Below are positions 24,636-33,807 of a DNA stretch of 64,000 nucleotides, in pieces; the stretch's first letter is position 1, and each line of letters begins with the position of its first letter. The translations under genes were made by a program, and so were the position numbers. The notes under the pieces were generated by a model. It was not told the origin of the DNA. It did no database searches and was given only the letters and a program-made list of their open reading frames with translations. Origin of the DNA: Fictibacillus marinisediminis (GTDB lineage Bacteria > Bacillota > Bacilli > Bacillales > Fictibacillaceae); contig NZ_JAIWJX010000002.1 of assembly GCF_023149135.1 (NCBI RefSeq), positions 1,364,001-1,428,000 on the forward strand, written 5' to 3'.

Positions 24636-25697
24636 ATTAAAGAACTTCATTCGTTTGGATGGTACGCATCCCGTATTACCCCGAATCTATCAAAAGACGT
24701 TTTTAAACCTGTTCCAGCTCGGCTGTGGGGAGGATTTGCATATCTGTTAATTGTTGTGACTGGTTTTTTAGCGATTGGGCTTTTTGACCTCCACATGGTT
24801 TTAAATATAGTGATTGCAGGCGTATTGGGTGCATCGTTTGCCGGTATGGGCTTCTTGGGCCATGAAATTCTTCACGGCACGGTAGTCAAGAAGAGCTGGC
24901 TTAGAAATTTTTTGGGTGCCGTGGCGTTTTGGCCGCTTAGCACAGGTCCGAGACTTTGGAGAAAATGGCATAATATGAATCATCATGTACACACACAACA
25001 CGACGAAAAGGATCCTGATGCATGGCCAAACCTTGAAAAGTTTGTTCAGAATTCTTTCCTTCGAGCCATATATCGCTTGCCTTTTGGGGTACGCGCATTC
25101 TTTAGTTTTTTATCGTTAAGTATTCAATTTACGATTCACGGTACCATGATGTTTATTGAATATATCAAGGACTTTAATCCAAAAAACCGTCCGGCTGTAT
25201 TGCTGCAAACCGTTTTGCCCTGGGCAACATGGATTGGTCTGTTGTTCTGGATCGGGCCTATTAAGTGGTTGTTTGCCTTTCTCATCCCTCTATTAATCGC
25301 TAATTTTATTGTGATGAGCTACATTTCCACCAATCATAGGCTTAATCCGTTAACGTCAGTAAATGATCCGCTTGCAAACAGTCTTACCGTAACTGTCCCT
25401 AAATGGGTGAATGTGCTTCATTTTAATTTTTCCTATCATACGGAGCATCATTTGTTTCCAAGTATGAGCCCGAAATATTACCCGATCGTTAAGCAGCATA
25501 TTAAAAAGATGTGGCCAGAGCGGTATCACGAAATGAAAATGAGCAAGGCCATGAAAGCTCTGTGGAATACACCAAGAATCTATTTTAAAGATAATGAATT
25601 GATTGACCCGCACAAGCAGTATACGTTCGGAACGCTGGGCAACGGCTTAGCTTCCGGAAAACCATCTCATTCTGACGGGTTGAAAAAAACAGTATAA
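24636..25697 (+). CDS. membrane fatty acid desaturase with apparent ATT start codon
   Basis: About 353 residues. Three histidine boxes of the membrane di-iron desaturases are present: GHEILHG, HNMNHHVHTQHDE and YHTEHHLF, with about four hydrophobic segments. It introduces a double bond into acyl chains in the membrane. The conserved-looking N-terminus KELHSFGWYASRITPNL extends upstream of the first GTG (24756); no ATG, GTG or TTG lies in frame before a stop. AAGGGGG (24621-24627) is spaced 8 nt before ATT 24636, so an ATT start is the best reading. Start at GTG 24756 would remove 40 residues. Confidence 0.85.
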   Translation: MKELHSFGWYASRITPNLSKDVFKPVPARLWGGFAYLLIVVTGFLAIGLFDLHMVLNIVIAGVLGASFAGMGFLGHEILHGTVVKKSWLRNFLGAVAFWPLSTGPRLWRKWHNMNHHVHTQHDEKDPDAWPNLEKFVQNSFLRAIYRLPFGVRAFFSFLSLSIQFTIHGTMMFIEYIKDFNPKNRPAVLLQTVLPWATWIGLLFWIGPIKWLFAFLIPLLIANFIVMSYISTNHRLNPLTSVNDPLANSLTVTVPKWVNVLHFNFSYHTEHHLFPSMSPKYYPIVKQHIKKMWPERYHEMKMSKAMKALWNTPRIYFKDNELIDPHKQYTFGTLGNGLASGKPSHSDGLKKTV

Positions 25698-25707
25698 ATT
25701 GCAAATT

Positions 25708-25741
25708 AAACCTTGGCTGCTGCAACAGCCAAGGTTTTTTT
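25708..25741 (+). terminator. terminator after desaturase
   Basis: AAACCTTGGCTG pairs with CAGCCAAGGTTT followed by T. Confidence 0.9.
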
Positions 25742-25878
25742 GTATAAAGGAACATTATTTCCTGGAGAATAATTGCATGTTTTGTAATATTTTGAGAGAG
25801 TTTTTAACTTTCGTTTTTTCTTTGTTCGTCTTTTGGTATGGTAAATAGGACATTGTAAGCAGGAAGGATGGGTAGAGA

Positions 25879-26442
25879 ATGGCACGGACTGAAAAAGAAA
25901 AAATGATCGCCGGGGAAATGTATCTTGCGGGTGATCCTGAGCTGATTAATGAAAGACAAGCAGCAAGAAAACTGACGCGAATCTATAACCAGACAGTTGA
26001 AACGGATGATGAACAGAGAGTTTTTCTTTTAAAGCAGCTTTTCGGAAGTACAAAAAAGAATCTTTATATCGAGCCGGCGTTTCGATGTGACTATGGGTAT
26101 AATATCCACGTTGGAGAGAATTTCTACGCGAATTTTGATTGTGTGATATTGGATATATGTGAAGTCAGGATTGGGGATAATTGTTTATTGGCGCCAGGTG
26201 TCCATATTTATACGGCAACCCATCCGCTGCATCCTGTTGAGCGTAATTCAGGGAGTGAGTTTGGAAAACCTGTTACGATTGGCGACAACGTATGGATCGG
26301 CGGAAGAGCCGTCATCAATCCTGGCGTTACGATTGGGGATAATGCCATCATTGCATCCGGAGCTGTAGTAACGAAAGATGTGCCCGCAAATGTGGCAGTT
26401 GGCGGAAATCCGGCTCGTATTATAAAAACGATTGAAATATGA
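25879..26442 (+). CDS. maa: maltose O-acetyltransferase-like sugar O-acetyltransferase
   Basis: 187 residues: N-terminal Mac domain ([17 protein letters not shown]) and left-handed beta-helix hexapeptide repeats. Conserved [20 protein letters not shown] holds the catalytic histidine, followed by [18 protein letters not shown] and [10 protein letters not shown]. Maa/LacA enzymes acetylate maltose, glucose or galactosides from acetyl-CoA in the cytoplasm; the exact sugar is unknown. AAGGATGGG precedes the ATG. Confidence 0.9.
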   Translation: MARTEKEKMIAGEMYLAGDPELINERQAARKLTRIYNQTVETDDEQRVFLLKQLFGSTKKNLYIEPAFRCDYGYNIHVGENFYANFDCVILDICEVRIGDNCLLAPGVHIYTATHPLHPVERNSGSEFGKPVTIGDNVWIGGRAVINPGVTIGDNAIIASGAVVTKDVPANVAVGGNPARIIKTIEI

Positions 26443-26443
26443 G

Positions 26444-26472
26444 AAAAAGCCGCCCCAGACAGGGCGGCTTTA
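26444..26472. terminator. bidirectional terminator between maa and DUF4309 gene
   Basis: AAAGCCGCCC and GGGCGGCTTT stem with A and T flanks; serves both converging genes. Confidence 0.85.
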
Positions 26473-26975
26473 CTAATTCATTTTTTTCCTCAATATAAGC
26501 GTCCAAAGATCCTTCGTTTCATGATGAAACATGGCAATATACTGTCCTTCATCATAGTATAGAGTTCCGCCTTTTTTGCTTTGTTCAGAAGGCTTTCCCA
26601 TCTGGTGGAAGAGGCTTTCTTTCCCGATTTTCACTTCGACGATCGTATCATAGATGGTTTTTAACTCATCTTCTGTAAAAATAATCTTTCGCCCTTTTTT
26701 GGTATACACATAGTCGTGTATGTCTTCATTGTCAATGACCCTTTCTGGCTCTCCCCACATCTTTTTGACGCTGGTAAAAGTAAATCCCCTAGTTACAGGG
26801 AAGGGGATGCCGATGATCTGTCCGTCCTTAAATGCAGAAATCGTTTCTTTATTTAATATCACCACGTTTTCTTCAGGGTCTTGGGGGAGTATTTTTTGAA
26901 GATAGTCAATGAGTAAACAGAGAAAATGCATAGAACCAGAAGAAAAAAGATGGCCAGCAGTCTTTTCTTTTTCAT
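26473..26975 (-). pseudogene. secreted DUF4309-like protein, frameshifted after the signal peptide
   Basis: ATG 26975 (GGGGTG upstream) encodes a clean signal peptide, KKKRLLAIFFLLVLCIFSV, then the frame runs KKYSPK into a stop. The rest is in another frame: DPEENVVILNKETISAFKDG, GIPFPVTRGFTFTSVKKMWG and HHETKDLWTLILRKK, which looks like DUF4309 (YjgB-type) sequence. The switch falls at a C5 (26883-26887) and an A6 run (26892-26897, minus-strand sense); one added base would repair the gene. Either a true mutation or a sequencing error. ATG 26931 alone would give a protein without signal peptide. Confidence 0.75.
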
Positions 26976-27020
26976 GAACTTATCACCCCGCATTATAATG
27001 GCCACAAAAGTTTGTGTGAA

Positions 27021-27554
27021 TTATAAAGTAGGTTCGACGGGGAACTCTTCTTTTTGCAAGGCTTTTCCTTTTCTTAAAATATATCCGTTAAATCCAATGT
27101 AATAGGCTCCCAGAATAAAGAAAACAAAAGCAGTCAGCGGATCTCTTGTAAAATGCTGGCCATATTGCGTGTTTTGCAATGATTGGGTACCAGATGAAGA
27201 GGCGAGAAGCAGGAAACGGTAAAAGAAACGCCCCAAAAAGAGAATCAGGACCGCAGCCTCGATCCACTTGTGTGTCCGGTAAAACAGCTGGGACTCCCGC
27301 CATTGATATGTACTGTGTTTGGCTGCAAATATGACAAGGACAACTCCGATCAGGGTGCCAGGCACCGCGTAAAGGAGAGTCGTCGGATGGAGGGCCGCGT
27401 TCACGAGAAAGGCGATCATGATTACAGCGAATATGATCATCCTGAAAACCAGCCTTCCTGGCTTATAAGGCTGAAAACCAATGGTTCTTTTTGTTCTCCG
27501 GTATATGATGAAAGCCATAACCATTAATGGAACAGCCATTTGTTGTATATGCAT
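27021..27554 (-). CDS. CcdC-like/DUF1453 membrane protein
   Basis: 177 residues with about four to five hydrophobic segments (residues about 5-20, 36-52, 56-75, 95-115, 140-160). The dibasic loop after helix 1 (IIYRRTKRTIG) and overall spacing resemble the CcdC/DUF1453 family, whose role is poorly known. GAGGAGGTG precedes the ATG. No partner gene is evident (no ccdA or thioredoxin-like gene nearby). Confidence 0.6.
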   Translation of the reverse strand: MHIQQMAVPLMVMAFIIYRRTKRTIGFQPYKPGRLVFRMIIFAVIMIAFLVNAALHPTTLLYAVPGTLIGVVLVIFAAKHSTYQWRESQLFYRTHKWIEAAVLILFLGRFFYRFLLLASSSGTQSLQNTQYGQHFTRDPLTAFVFFILGAYYIGFNGYILRKGKALQKEEFPVEPTL

Positions 27555-27780
27555 CCCAACACCTCCTCAATTGACATTCGTTACATCTGATTAACTGAAG
27601 TATATCACTCTGTTTTTACAGAAAGCACCAATTTTATTATAAAAAAACAAAATATGTTTTCGCGATAATAAATAAGGGTATATTTATTAGTTGAAAATGA
27701 ATTGTTATCTCATTGTAATCCTCATGTCATAATGTATTGTTAGAATTGGCTAGGAATTCATTAAACAGGAGGATGTTATT

Positions 27781-28428
27781 TTGAAAAAATTAGTTTCGGG
27801 AATTATTGTAGCAGGTGTTCTTGCCGTCAATCCAGTAGCAGGCCATGCAGCACTTGGAGACAACACGCTTAAGCCAGAAACCCATGATTCAGACGTTCAG
27901 GACCTCCAGGCATTGTTGAAAAAGAAAGGTTATTTTACATACCATGAAACAACTAACTACTTTGGACCATACACAGAGTCAGCAGTAAAGAAATTGCAGA
28001 AAGAAAAAGGAATGAATGTTGATGGAGTCGCAGGAGATTCTGTCTATAAAGCTCTCGGTGTATTCAGCAAGCAGGCGATTGTGGATCAAGCAGAAGAATA
28101 CCGCGGAACTCCTTATGAGTGGGGCGGAGAAACACCGGATGGATTTGATTGCAGCGGTTATTTAAACTACATCTTCGATAAAGCGGCGAACATCGATCTT
28201 CCGCGCGTCGTAAAAGATATTCATGAAGAAGGAACCTCTGTAGATTCTCCGCATGTTGGAGATATTGTTTTCTTTGATATCGAAGGGAACGGAAATCTCT
28301 CTCACGCCGGAGTGTATGTAGGAGATGGAAAATTCATGCACGCTTCTTCTTCTAAAGGAGTAACCACTTCTGAGTTGGACAGCTCTTACTGGGCCCCTAA
28401 ATATGAAGGTGCAAAGCGCTATAGATAG
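27781..28428 (+). CDS. secreted NlpC/P60 peptidoglycan endopeptidase with peptidoglycan-binding domain
   Basis: 215 residues from a TTG start with ACAGGAGGATG upstream. Signal peptide 1-24 (VSGIIVAGVLAVNPVAGHAA). Residues about 38-90 form a PG_binding_1 domain (VQDLQALLKKKGYFTY ... GPYTESAVKKLQKEKG). Residues about 100-215 form an NlpC/P60 domain with the catalytic Cys in DGFDCSGYLNYIF, His in LSHAGVYVGDG and the third polar residue in HASSSKGV. It should cut gamma-D-Glu-diamino acid bonds in cell wall peptides. Monocistronic. Confidence 0.93.
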   Translation: MKKLVSGIIVAGVLAVNPVAGHAALGDNTLKPETHDSDVQDLQALLKKKGYFTYHETTNYFGPYTESAVKKLQKEKGMNVDGVAGDSVYKALGVFSKQAIVDQAEEYRGTPYEWGGETPDGFDCSGYLNYIFDKAANIDLPRVVKDIHEEGTSVDSPHVGDIVFFDIEGNGNLSHAGVYVGDGKFMHASSSKGVTTSELDSSYWAPKYEGAKRYR

Positions 28429-28435
28429 TTTTACC

Positions 28436-28499
28436 GGTGCCAGGCACCACGATTACACACTTGTGTAATTGCGGTGCCTGGCACCATTTTTTTTTTTTT
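28436..28499 (+). terminator. strong terminator built from GGTGCCAGGCACC palindromes
   Basis: GGTGCCAGGCACC (28436-28448) pairs with GGTGCCTGGCACC (28473-28485), with an inner ATTACAC/GTGTAAT stem and a T13 tail. Each outer arm is itself nearly self-complementary. Similar GGTGCCTGGCACC elements are, by recollection, common in Bacillus-group intergenic DNA. Confidence 0.85.
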
Positions 28500-28681
28500 A
28501 TACGCTTAAGGAAATGTTAAGGAATGCCTGATATGCTTGGCAATATTGTATTCAGATATAAAAAAACAACTTGGAAAATATGTGCAAACAGATAAAGCAT
28601 CCTTTAAAATAATAGAATATTGCACTAAGATATCGAATAAAAACGAATTTTGTAATATTGCCATTGAAATGAGGGAGAAGC

Positions 28682-29356
28682 GTGCTCCGTATTTTAGTCG
28701 TTGAAGATAACCTGGCATTGCTGGATTCTATTGTTGAATTACTGTCTGATGAATTTAAAGTAGACCAGGCGGCGGATGGCGAAGATGGACTGTATGAAGC
28801 CATGCAGAACATTTATGACGCCATCGTGCTTGATGTCATGCTGCCTGAGATGGATGGGTTTCAGATTATACAGCGCATGAGGAAAGAGAATATTAACACC
28901 CCGGTTTTATTTTTAACAGCCAGGGATTCGTTGGAGGACCGGGTAAAGGGTTTAGATTTTGGCGGAGATGATTATTTGGTAAAGCCCTTTGAGTCGTCGG
29001 AGCTGAAAGCAAGGCTTCGCGCCCTTTTGCGGAGGAGTGGGAGCTTGACGTTAAATCAGACCCTTCGTTACCGGGGAATTGAATTACTAGGGCCGGAGCA
29101 TGACATTATTGTTGATGGCCATCCCATTAAGCTGACCATTAAGCAGTATGAACTACTGGAATACATGATACAGAACAGAGGGACGATCTTAACAAAAGAA
29201 CAGATTTATGACCGGGTGTGGGGATTTGATTCGGAAACGACCATTGCTATCGTTGAAGTATTCATGCACCACCTGCGCAAAAAACTGGAACCATATCCGT
29301 ATCAGAAAGACATTAAGACCATTCGCGGTGTAGGTTACATGCTCAAGGAGCAGTAA
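28682..29356 (+). CDS. OmpR-family response regulator
   Basis: 224 residues from a GTG start with GAGGGAGAAG upstream. Receiver: VEDNLALLDS, phospho-site AIVLDVMLPEMDGFQIIQ, FLTARDS, and VKPFESSELKA. C-terminal winged helix ends IKTIRGVGYMLKEQ. It is followed 12 nt later by its kinase gene. The regulated genes are unknown; no target operator was identified. Confidence 0.93.
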   Translation: MLRILVVEDNLALLDSIVELLSDEFKVDQAADGEDGLYEAMQNIYDAIVLDVMLPEMDGFQIIQRMRKENINTPVLFLTARDSLEDRVKGLDFGGDDYLVKPFESSELKARLRALLRRSGSLTLNQTLRYRGIELLGPEHDIIVDGHPIKLTIKQYELLEYMIQNRGTILTKEQIYDRVWGFDSETTIAIVEVFMHHLRKKLEPYPYQKDIKTIRGVGYMLKEQ

Positions 29357-29368
29357 GGGGATATTCAT

Positions 29369-30604
29369 ATGTTTCAACGTACACATAACAGTCTGACTCT
29401 TTTGAATTCGATTGTTTTTATCATTTTATTAACCTTGCTAGGGACCCTTGTATACTCCTATACGAGAATCAGCCTGTATCATGCTGCTGATCATTCGATT
29501 AATGAGGAACTGAGGCATTTCCCAGAGAAAGGGCATCGTGAGCATCGGCCTGATCCGGATGACAGGGATTTTATGGCAAGGGATTCCAGGGTAACTATCC
29601 TGATCTGGAATAAGAACCATGAGCTCCTTGACACGCCGCGTCCGCCATTCTTTGTTTTCGATAATGAAGATCGTTACCGTCAGAAGAAGATGAACAAGCT
29701 GGAATTCATTCATACGGATGAAGCGACATACAGGACCAAGTCGATAAAAGAAAAACTTCCTCTTGTCGGAACAGTGACGGTGCAGGCGATCAGAAACGTG
29801 AAGACGGAGGAAGAGCTGCTTCATAAGCTGCTGCTAGTCATTATTGCTGGCTGCCTGTTTGGAGCTGTTTGTGCCATTGGGGGCGGATACTTTCTTGCAG
29901 GCCGTGCGTTAATTCCGATAAAAAAGGCCTGGGACAAACAGCAGAAATTTGTATCGGATGCTTCTCATGAATTGAGAACCCCGCTGTCCGTCATCCAGGC
30001 GAAGACCGATCTCTTATTTCGGTCTCCATCTGCTACGATTGAGGACAAAAGCATGGATATCTCGGCCATTTCAAAAGAGAGCAGGCGTCTGTCAAAACTG
30101 GTCAGCCAGCTTTTATTGCTGGCCAGGTCAGACTCCAATCAGGTCGAATTAAAAAAGCAGTCGTTTCAGCTTGATCAATTATTGCAGGAGATTGCAGATC
30201 ATTACGAAGAAATTGCCTCTTACCAAGGGAAAAATATATCACTTAACGCATCTCTGCCGATCACCTTTTCTGCAGATAGGGAACGTATCCATCAGCTGCT
30301 CGTTATATTATTGGATAACGCCATGAAGCATACGGGACAGGGTGATCAAATCCTTTTATCTGCAAAAGAAGCTGCTTCTTCCATCGAACTGATGGTGAAG
30401 GACAACGGACCCGGAATAGCAGAAAGTGAAAGAGAACGCATATTTGATCGGTTTTATCAAAGTGATAAGGCACGAACGGATGCAGAAGGGCTTGGCTTGG
30501 GTTTATCTATCGCACAATGGATTATCGAAAAGCATAACGGAAAGGTGAAGGTGGAGAGCGAGTTAGGAAATGGAACAGCGTTTACCATCACGTTTCCAAA
30601 ATAA
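29369..30604 (+). CDS. sensor histidine kinase
   Basis: 411 residues. Two helices (about 10-30 and 150-175) frame an extracytoplasmic sensor of about 120 residues rich in His/Arg/Asp. Then the H-box FVSDASHELRTPLSVIQAK, N-box HQLLVILLDNAMKHTGQGDQ, G1 VKDNGPGIAESERERIFDRF and G2 GLGLGLSIAQWIIEKHNG. No clear HAMP domain. Partner of the preceding regulator. Stimulus unknown. A perfect hairpin terminator follows. Confidence 0.93.
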   Translation: MFQRTHNSLTLLNSIVFIILLTLLGTLVYSYTRISLYHAADHSINEELRHFPEKGHREHRPDPDDRDFMARDSRVTILIWNKNHELLDTPRPPFFVFDNEDRYRQKKMNKLEFIHTDEATYRTKSIKEKLPLVGTVTVQAIRNVKTEEELLHKLLLVIIAGCLFGAVCAIGGGYFLAGRALIPIKKAWDKQQKFVSDASHELRTPLSVIQAKTDLLFRSPSATIEDKSMDISAISKESRRLSKLVSQLLLLARSDSNQVELKKQSFQLDQLLQEIADHYEEIASYQGKNISLNASLPITFSADRERIHQLLVILLDNAMKHTGQGDQILLSAKEAASSIELMVKDNGPGIAESERERIFDRFYQSDKARTDAEGLGLGLSIAQWIIEKHNGKVKVESELGNGTAFTITFPK

Positions 30605-30633
30605 AAACGAAGGGCAGCTGCCCTTCGTTTTTT
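30604..30633. terminator. terminator after histidine kinase
   Basis: AAAACGAAGGGCAG and CTGCCCTTCGTTTT form a perfect palindrome with T tail. Confidence 0.9.
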
Positions 30634-30638
30634 GTTTT

Positions 30639-30686
30639 GTCCAGCACCAGCGCTTGTTGGACTTAACCCAAGGCGCTTACGCTTTA
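30639..30686. repeat. short copy of a Bacillus TCCAGC..GGCGCTT..CGCTTT intergenic repeat
   Basis: GTCCAGCACCAGCGCTTG and AGGCGCTTACGCTTTACTTC flank a short spacer. These ends resemble a dispersed intergenic repeat seen in many Bacillus genomes (GTCCAGCTCCAGCGCC ... AGGCGCTTGCGCTT); here the middle is short. It lies between the kinase terminator and the aminopeptidase stop. Confidence 0.45.
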
Positions 30687-30691
30687 CTTCT

Positions 30692-31927
30692 TTAGATAGC
30701 CCAGTTACCTTTGGTGAACAATGGGATACGTTTTCCATCTTGATATTCAGCTTCAATTTCAAGGTCTGCAGAACCAATCATAAAGTCGGTGTGGCCATGG
30801 CTTTGATTGACTCCTTTTGCTTCGAGCTCTTCTTTGCTTAGCTGCTCGGCCCCGGGTATGTTCATACTGATAGCATTGCCTAATGCAAGGTGACAGGAAG
30901 CATTTTCATCAAATAAAGTGTTGTTGAATACGATCCCTGAGTTAGAGATCGGGGAGTCATGCGGAACAAGAGCGACTTCACCAAGATACTTCATTCCTTC
31001 ATCGATGTTAAGGAGCTGCTTTAGCGTATCCTCGCCTTTTTCCGCCTTAACATCTACCACTTTTCCATTTTCAAAGGTTAAGCTGAAGTTCTCGATAATG
31101 TTCCCCATTGCCGATAATGGCTTCTTGCTTGAGACCGTTCCATTTACTCCCTCTTTAAGCGGGGCAGTAAATACTTCTTCGGTCGGCATATTCGGTATGT
31201 AAAACGTGTTGAATGTGGAATGATGGCCGCCGCCGATCCATTCATGTTCAGGATGAAGGTCAATGCTAAGATCAGTACCTTCTGACTTATAGTGCAGCGT
31301 TTTAAATTTCTGTTCATTCAAATAATTCACTTTATTCAGCAGCGTGTCTCCATGCTCCCTCCATGCTGCTACTGGATCTGGCTGATCGACGCGAACCGTT
31401 TGGAAAATCGCTTCCCAAAGGGCCATAATGGCATCGTTTTCATTTTTGTCAGGGAAAACACTCTTTGCCCAACCGGCAGTTGGAGCTCCAGCGATTAGCC
31501 ATGGAACATCACCTGCAAGTCTTGCTTTTGTGAATTTTTCAAGTCGTTCACCTGCGTTCTTTTGTACAAGCAATAAGCGCTCGGATGGAACTCCTTGAAA
31601 GGCATTGGGATCATTCCCGGTCACCATGAGCATACAGTCATTGTTTTCCATTAAACTTTCTTGCATGTCAACTTGCCACTGCGGAATATTATCTTTCAAT
31701 ACCTCTTCAGAAGCGTTGTTTAAGTGAATACGGCTCGTTTCTGTATCTGACCATTCTACAAAGACGCGCTTGCAGCCGTTCTTATAAGCATGTTCTGTCA
31801 CCTTGCGCGTAAATTCTGCAGCTTCAATGGGTGAATTAATCAGTAAACGCTGGCCGTCCTGAACATTAAGGCCCACTTTTACAACAAGTTCTGCGTACTG
31901 GTCCAACTTTTCTTCAAACGTTTTCAT
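30692..31927 (-). CDS. M29 family aminopeptidase (AmpS/PepS type)
   Basis: 411 residues, the expected length. Metal-site motifs of family M29 are seen: NMPTEEVFTAPLKEGVNG, the glutamate in GEVALVPHDSPISNSGIVF, and SHGHTDFMIGSADLEIEA near the C-terminus. Cytoplasmic, removes N-terminal residues from peptides using two metal ions. ATG 31927 is chosen because GGAGGGATACA precedes it; the longer frame has no ribosome site. Confidence 0.92.
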   Translation of the reverse strand: MKTFEEKLDQYAELVVKVGLNVQDGQRLLINSPIEAAEFTRKVTEHAYKNGCKRVFVEWSDTETSRIHLNNASEEVLKDNIPQWQVDMQESLMENNDCMLMVTGNDPNAFQGVPSERLLLVQKNAGERLEKFTKARLAGDVPWLIAGAPTAGWAKSVFPDKNENDAIMALWEAIFQTVRVDQPDPVAAWREHGDTLLNKVNYLNEQKFKTLHYKSEGTDLSIDLHPEHEWIGGGHHSTFNTFYIPNMPTEEVFTAPLKEGVNGTVSSKKPLSAMGNIIENFSLTFENGKVVDVKAEKGEDTLKQLLNIDEGMKYLGEVALVPHDSPISNSGIVFNNTLFDENASCHLALGNAISMNIPGAEQLSKEELEAKGVNQSHGHTDFMIGSADLEIEAEYQDGKRIPLFTKGNWAI

Positions 31928-32058
31928 TGTATCCCTCCTATACTTTGATTCTACTACAGGTAAGGAACAAGGTGCTATTATGAACAATTTAGGGGGAGAG
32001 ATTTTGTAAAGGATAATCTTTCTTGGGTATACTAGATCACTAGAAGGGAGTGTTAATC

Positions 32059-32472
32059 ATGAAAATGGATCATACCGGTATAGCGGTACGAAGAATAAAT
32101 GAAGCGATTGATTTTTACACAACCAACCTGGGAGGGAAACTGGTTCATGAGTATACAAGCGAGAAACCAGGGGTTGAAACACATATCGCCGTTATCGAAA
32201 TGGACAATCAAGTCATAGAACTTTTAGAACCTACGAGTAAAACATCACCGATCGAACGGTTCATCCGCCAAAAAGGAAAAGGTGTCCACCATCTTGCTTA
32301 TGAAGTGGACAACCTTGAAGAAACGATACGAGAGTATGAGGATCGAGGAATCACATTTTTAAAAGATACCTATCGGATTAATCCATATGGAAGAAGGTTA
32401 ATTTATATTAATCCGGTTCACACGCAGGGAACGATTATTGAGTTGTGTGATTATGTTAGAAGCAATGATTAA
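32059..32472 (+). CDS. VOC family (glyoxalase/methylmalonyl-CoA epimerase-like) protein
   Basis: 137 residues with two beta-alpha-beta-beta-beta halves. It starts KMDHTGIAVRRINEAIDFYT and has KGVHHLAYEVDNLEETI and GTIIELCDYV, giving metal ligands His, His and Glu as in methylmalonyl-CoA epimerases. No mutase gene is nearby, so the substrate is open. ATG 32059 has GAAGGGAG at suitable distance; GTG 32050 is less likely. Confidence 0.85.
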   Translation: MKMDHTGIAVRRINEAIDFYTTNLGGKLVHEYTSEKPGVETHIAVIEMDNQVIELLEPTSKTSPIERFIRQKGKGVHHLAYEVDNLEETIREYEDRGITFLKDTYRINPYGRRLIYINPVHTQGTIIELCDYVRSND

Positions 32473-32536
32473 TTTCTTTTGAAAGGGTATTGCTTGTCAT
32501 AGTTTATGTGAACAGAAGGAAAACGTGTTGTACACA

Positions 32537-32575
32537 AAAAAAACAGTAAGCCGGGACACCGGCTTACTGTTTTAA
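32537..32575. terminator. bidirectional terminator between VOC and AI-2E genes
   Basis: AAAACAGTAAGCCGG and CCGGCTTACTGTTTT form a perfect stem around a 4-nt loop. Confidence 0.92.
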
Positions 32576-32576
32576 G

Positions 32577-33686
32577 TTAATCAACGATCTGAATACCATT
32601 TCGTTCTTTTTCTTTATTCAATTGATACAAGCGGTACGTATGGCTGACGATAACCTTAAGAAGGGCATAAAATGGAACGGCCAGTATCATGCCTAGGAAA
32701 CCGCCCATGTTGCCGGCAACTAGCAGGATAAGGATGACGGTTAGCGGATGGACATCCAGTTTTCTTCCCATGATCAGTGGAGAAGTTACGTTTCCATCGA
32801 TCTGCTGCACCACAATGACCACGATAGCTACCTTTAAGGCCATGAGCGGTGACATGATCAAACCAATGATAATAGCCGGTATAAAGGCGATAAACGCACC
32901 AAGAAACGGAATGATATTGGTAATCATAGCGACTATGGCAAGAATTAAAGAATAATCAAGGCCGATAATGCTGTAGCCGATGTACATCATTACACCTACT
33001 AAAAAGGCTGCGGTTGCTTGTCCCTGAATATAAGAGCTCAGTGCCTCATCCATATCTTTCAAGATTCGTTTCGCTTCTGCAGCTTTTAAATAGGGTAGGA
33101 AGTTCTCTACTCTGTTGCCAAGTCCTTCACTATCCTTCAGCAAATAAAACACGATAAACGGAACCGTAACGATAACTGTAGCAACACTTGTAATGATGCC
33201 GATCAGGCTGGAGATCTTGGTGCCGATGTTGCCGGCAAACCCTTTGGCGTAATCGCTTGCCTTGGAGGTAAGGCTGTCGATCGTAATGTAATCATTTTGC
33301 TGAAAACGTGAAAACCATTCATTCTGCTTCAGGCTGTTTACTTTATCGTTAAGCGAGTCTACGATCTGCGGAGCATTGTTAATCAGGCTTTTAAACTGGC
33401 TCTGCAGCTGCGGGCCTAATAGAAAAACAAGCAAAGTCCCGAGCCCGATGAACAGCAGATAAATGATCAGGATGGAAAGCACTTTCGGTACCTTGTGGCG
33501 ATCTAAGTAATAGACGATCGGTCTTAATAAATAAAAAATAACCCCGCCGATCAAGAATGGGAAGAATAAGGTCGTAAAAATAATTTCCACCGGGCGGAAG
33601 ATAAATTCCACCTTGGATGAGAGTAAAACAATGACCAATAAAATGATAATTGCGTAGCCTATTCGAAAAGCTTTTGTGTTTGGCAT
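32577..33686 (-). CDS. AI-2E family transporter (PerM/YdbI-like)
   Basis: 369 residues with seven to eight hydrophobic segments. Typical AI-2E/PerM features are the early FPFLIGGVIFYLLRPIVYYL, a mid-protein amphipathic region, and the late QQIDGNVTSPLIMGRKLDVH motif followed by PLTVILILLVAGNMGGFLGM. Members have been linked to quorum-signal export or Na+/H+ antiport; the substrate here is unknown. Monocistronic. Confidence 0.92.
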   Translation of the reverse strand: MPNTKAFRIGYAIIILLVIVLLSSKVEFIFRPVEIIFTTLFFPFLIGGVIFYLLRPIVYYLDRHKVPKVLSILIIYLLFIGLGTLLVFLLGPQLQSQFKSLINNAPQIVDSLNDKVNSLKQNEWFSRFQQNDYITIDSLTSKASDYAKGFAGNIGTKISSLIGIITSVATVIVTVPFIVFYLLKDSEGLGNRVENFLPYLKAAEAKRILKDMDEALSSYIQGQATAAFLVGVMMYIGYSIIGLDYSLILAIVAMITNIIPFLGAFIAFIPAIIIGLIMSPLMALKVAIVVIVVQQIDGNVTSPLIMGRKLDVHPLTVILILLVAGNMGGFLGMILAVPFYALLKVIVSHTYRLYQLNKEKERNGIQIVD

Positions 33687-33807
33687 AACATCACCTCAGT
33701 TTCGATTGTTTGCAGTATGAAAGCTATGTGTATTATTTTATCATTTAACCATACTTTGACTGATGTTTCTTTTTTAATTTTAAAAAATCCTGATCTTCTC
33801 TTGCCGG

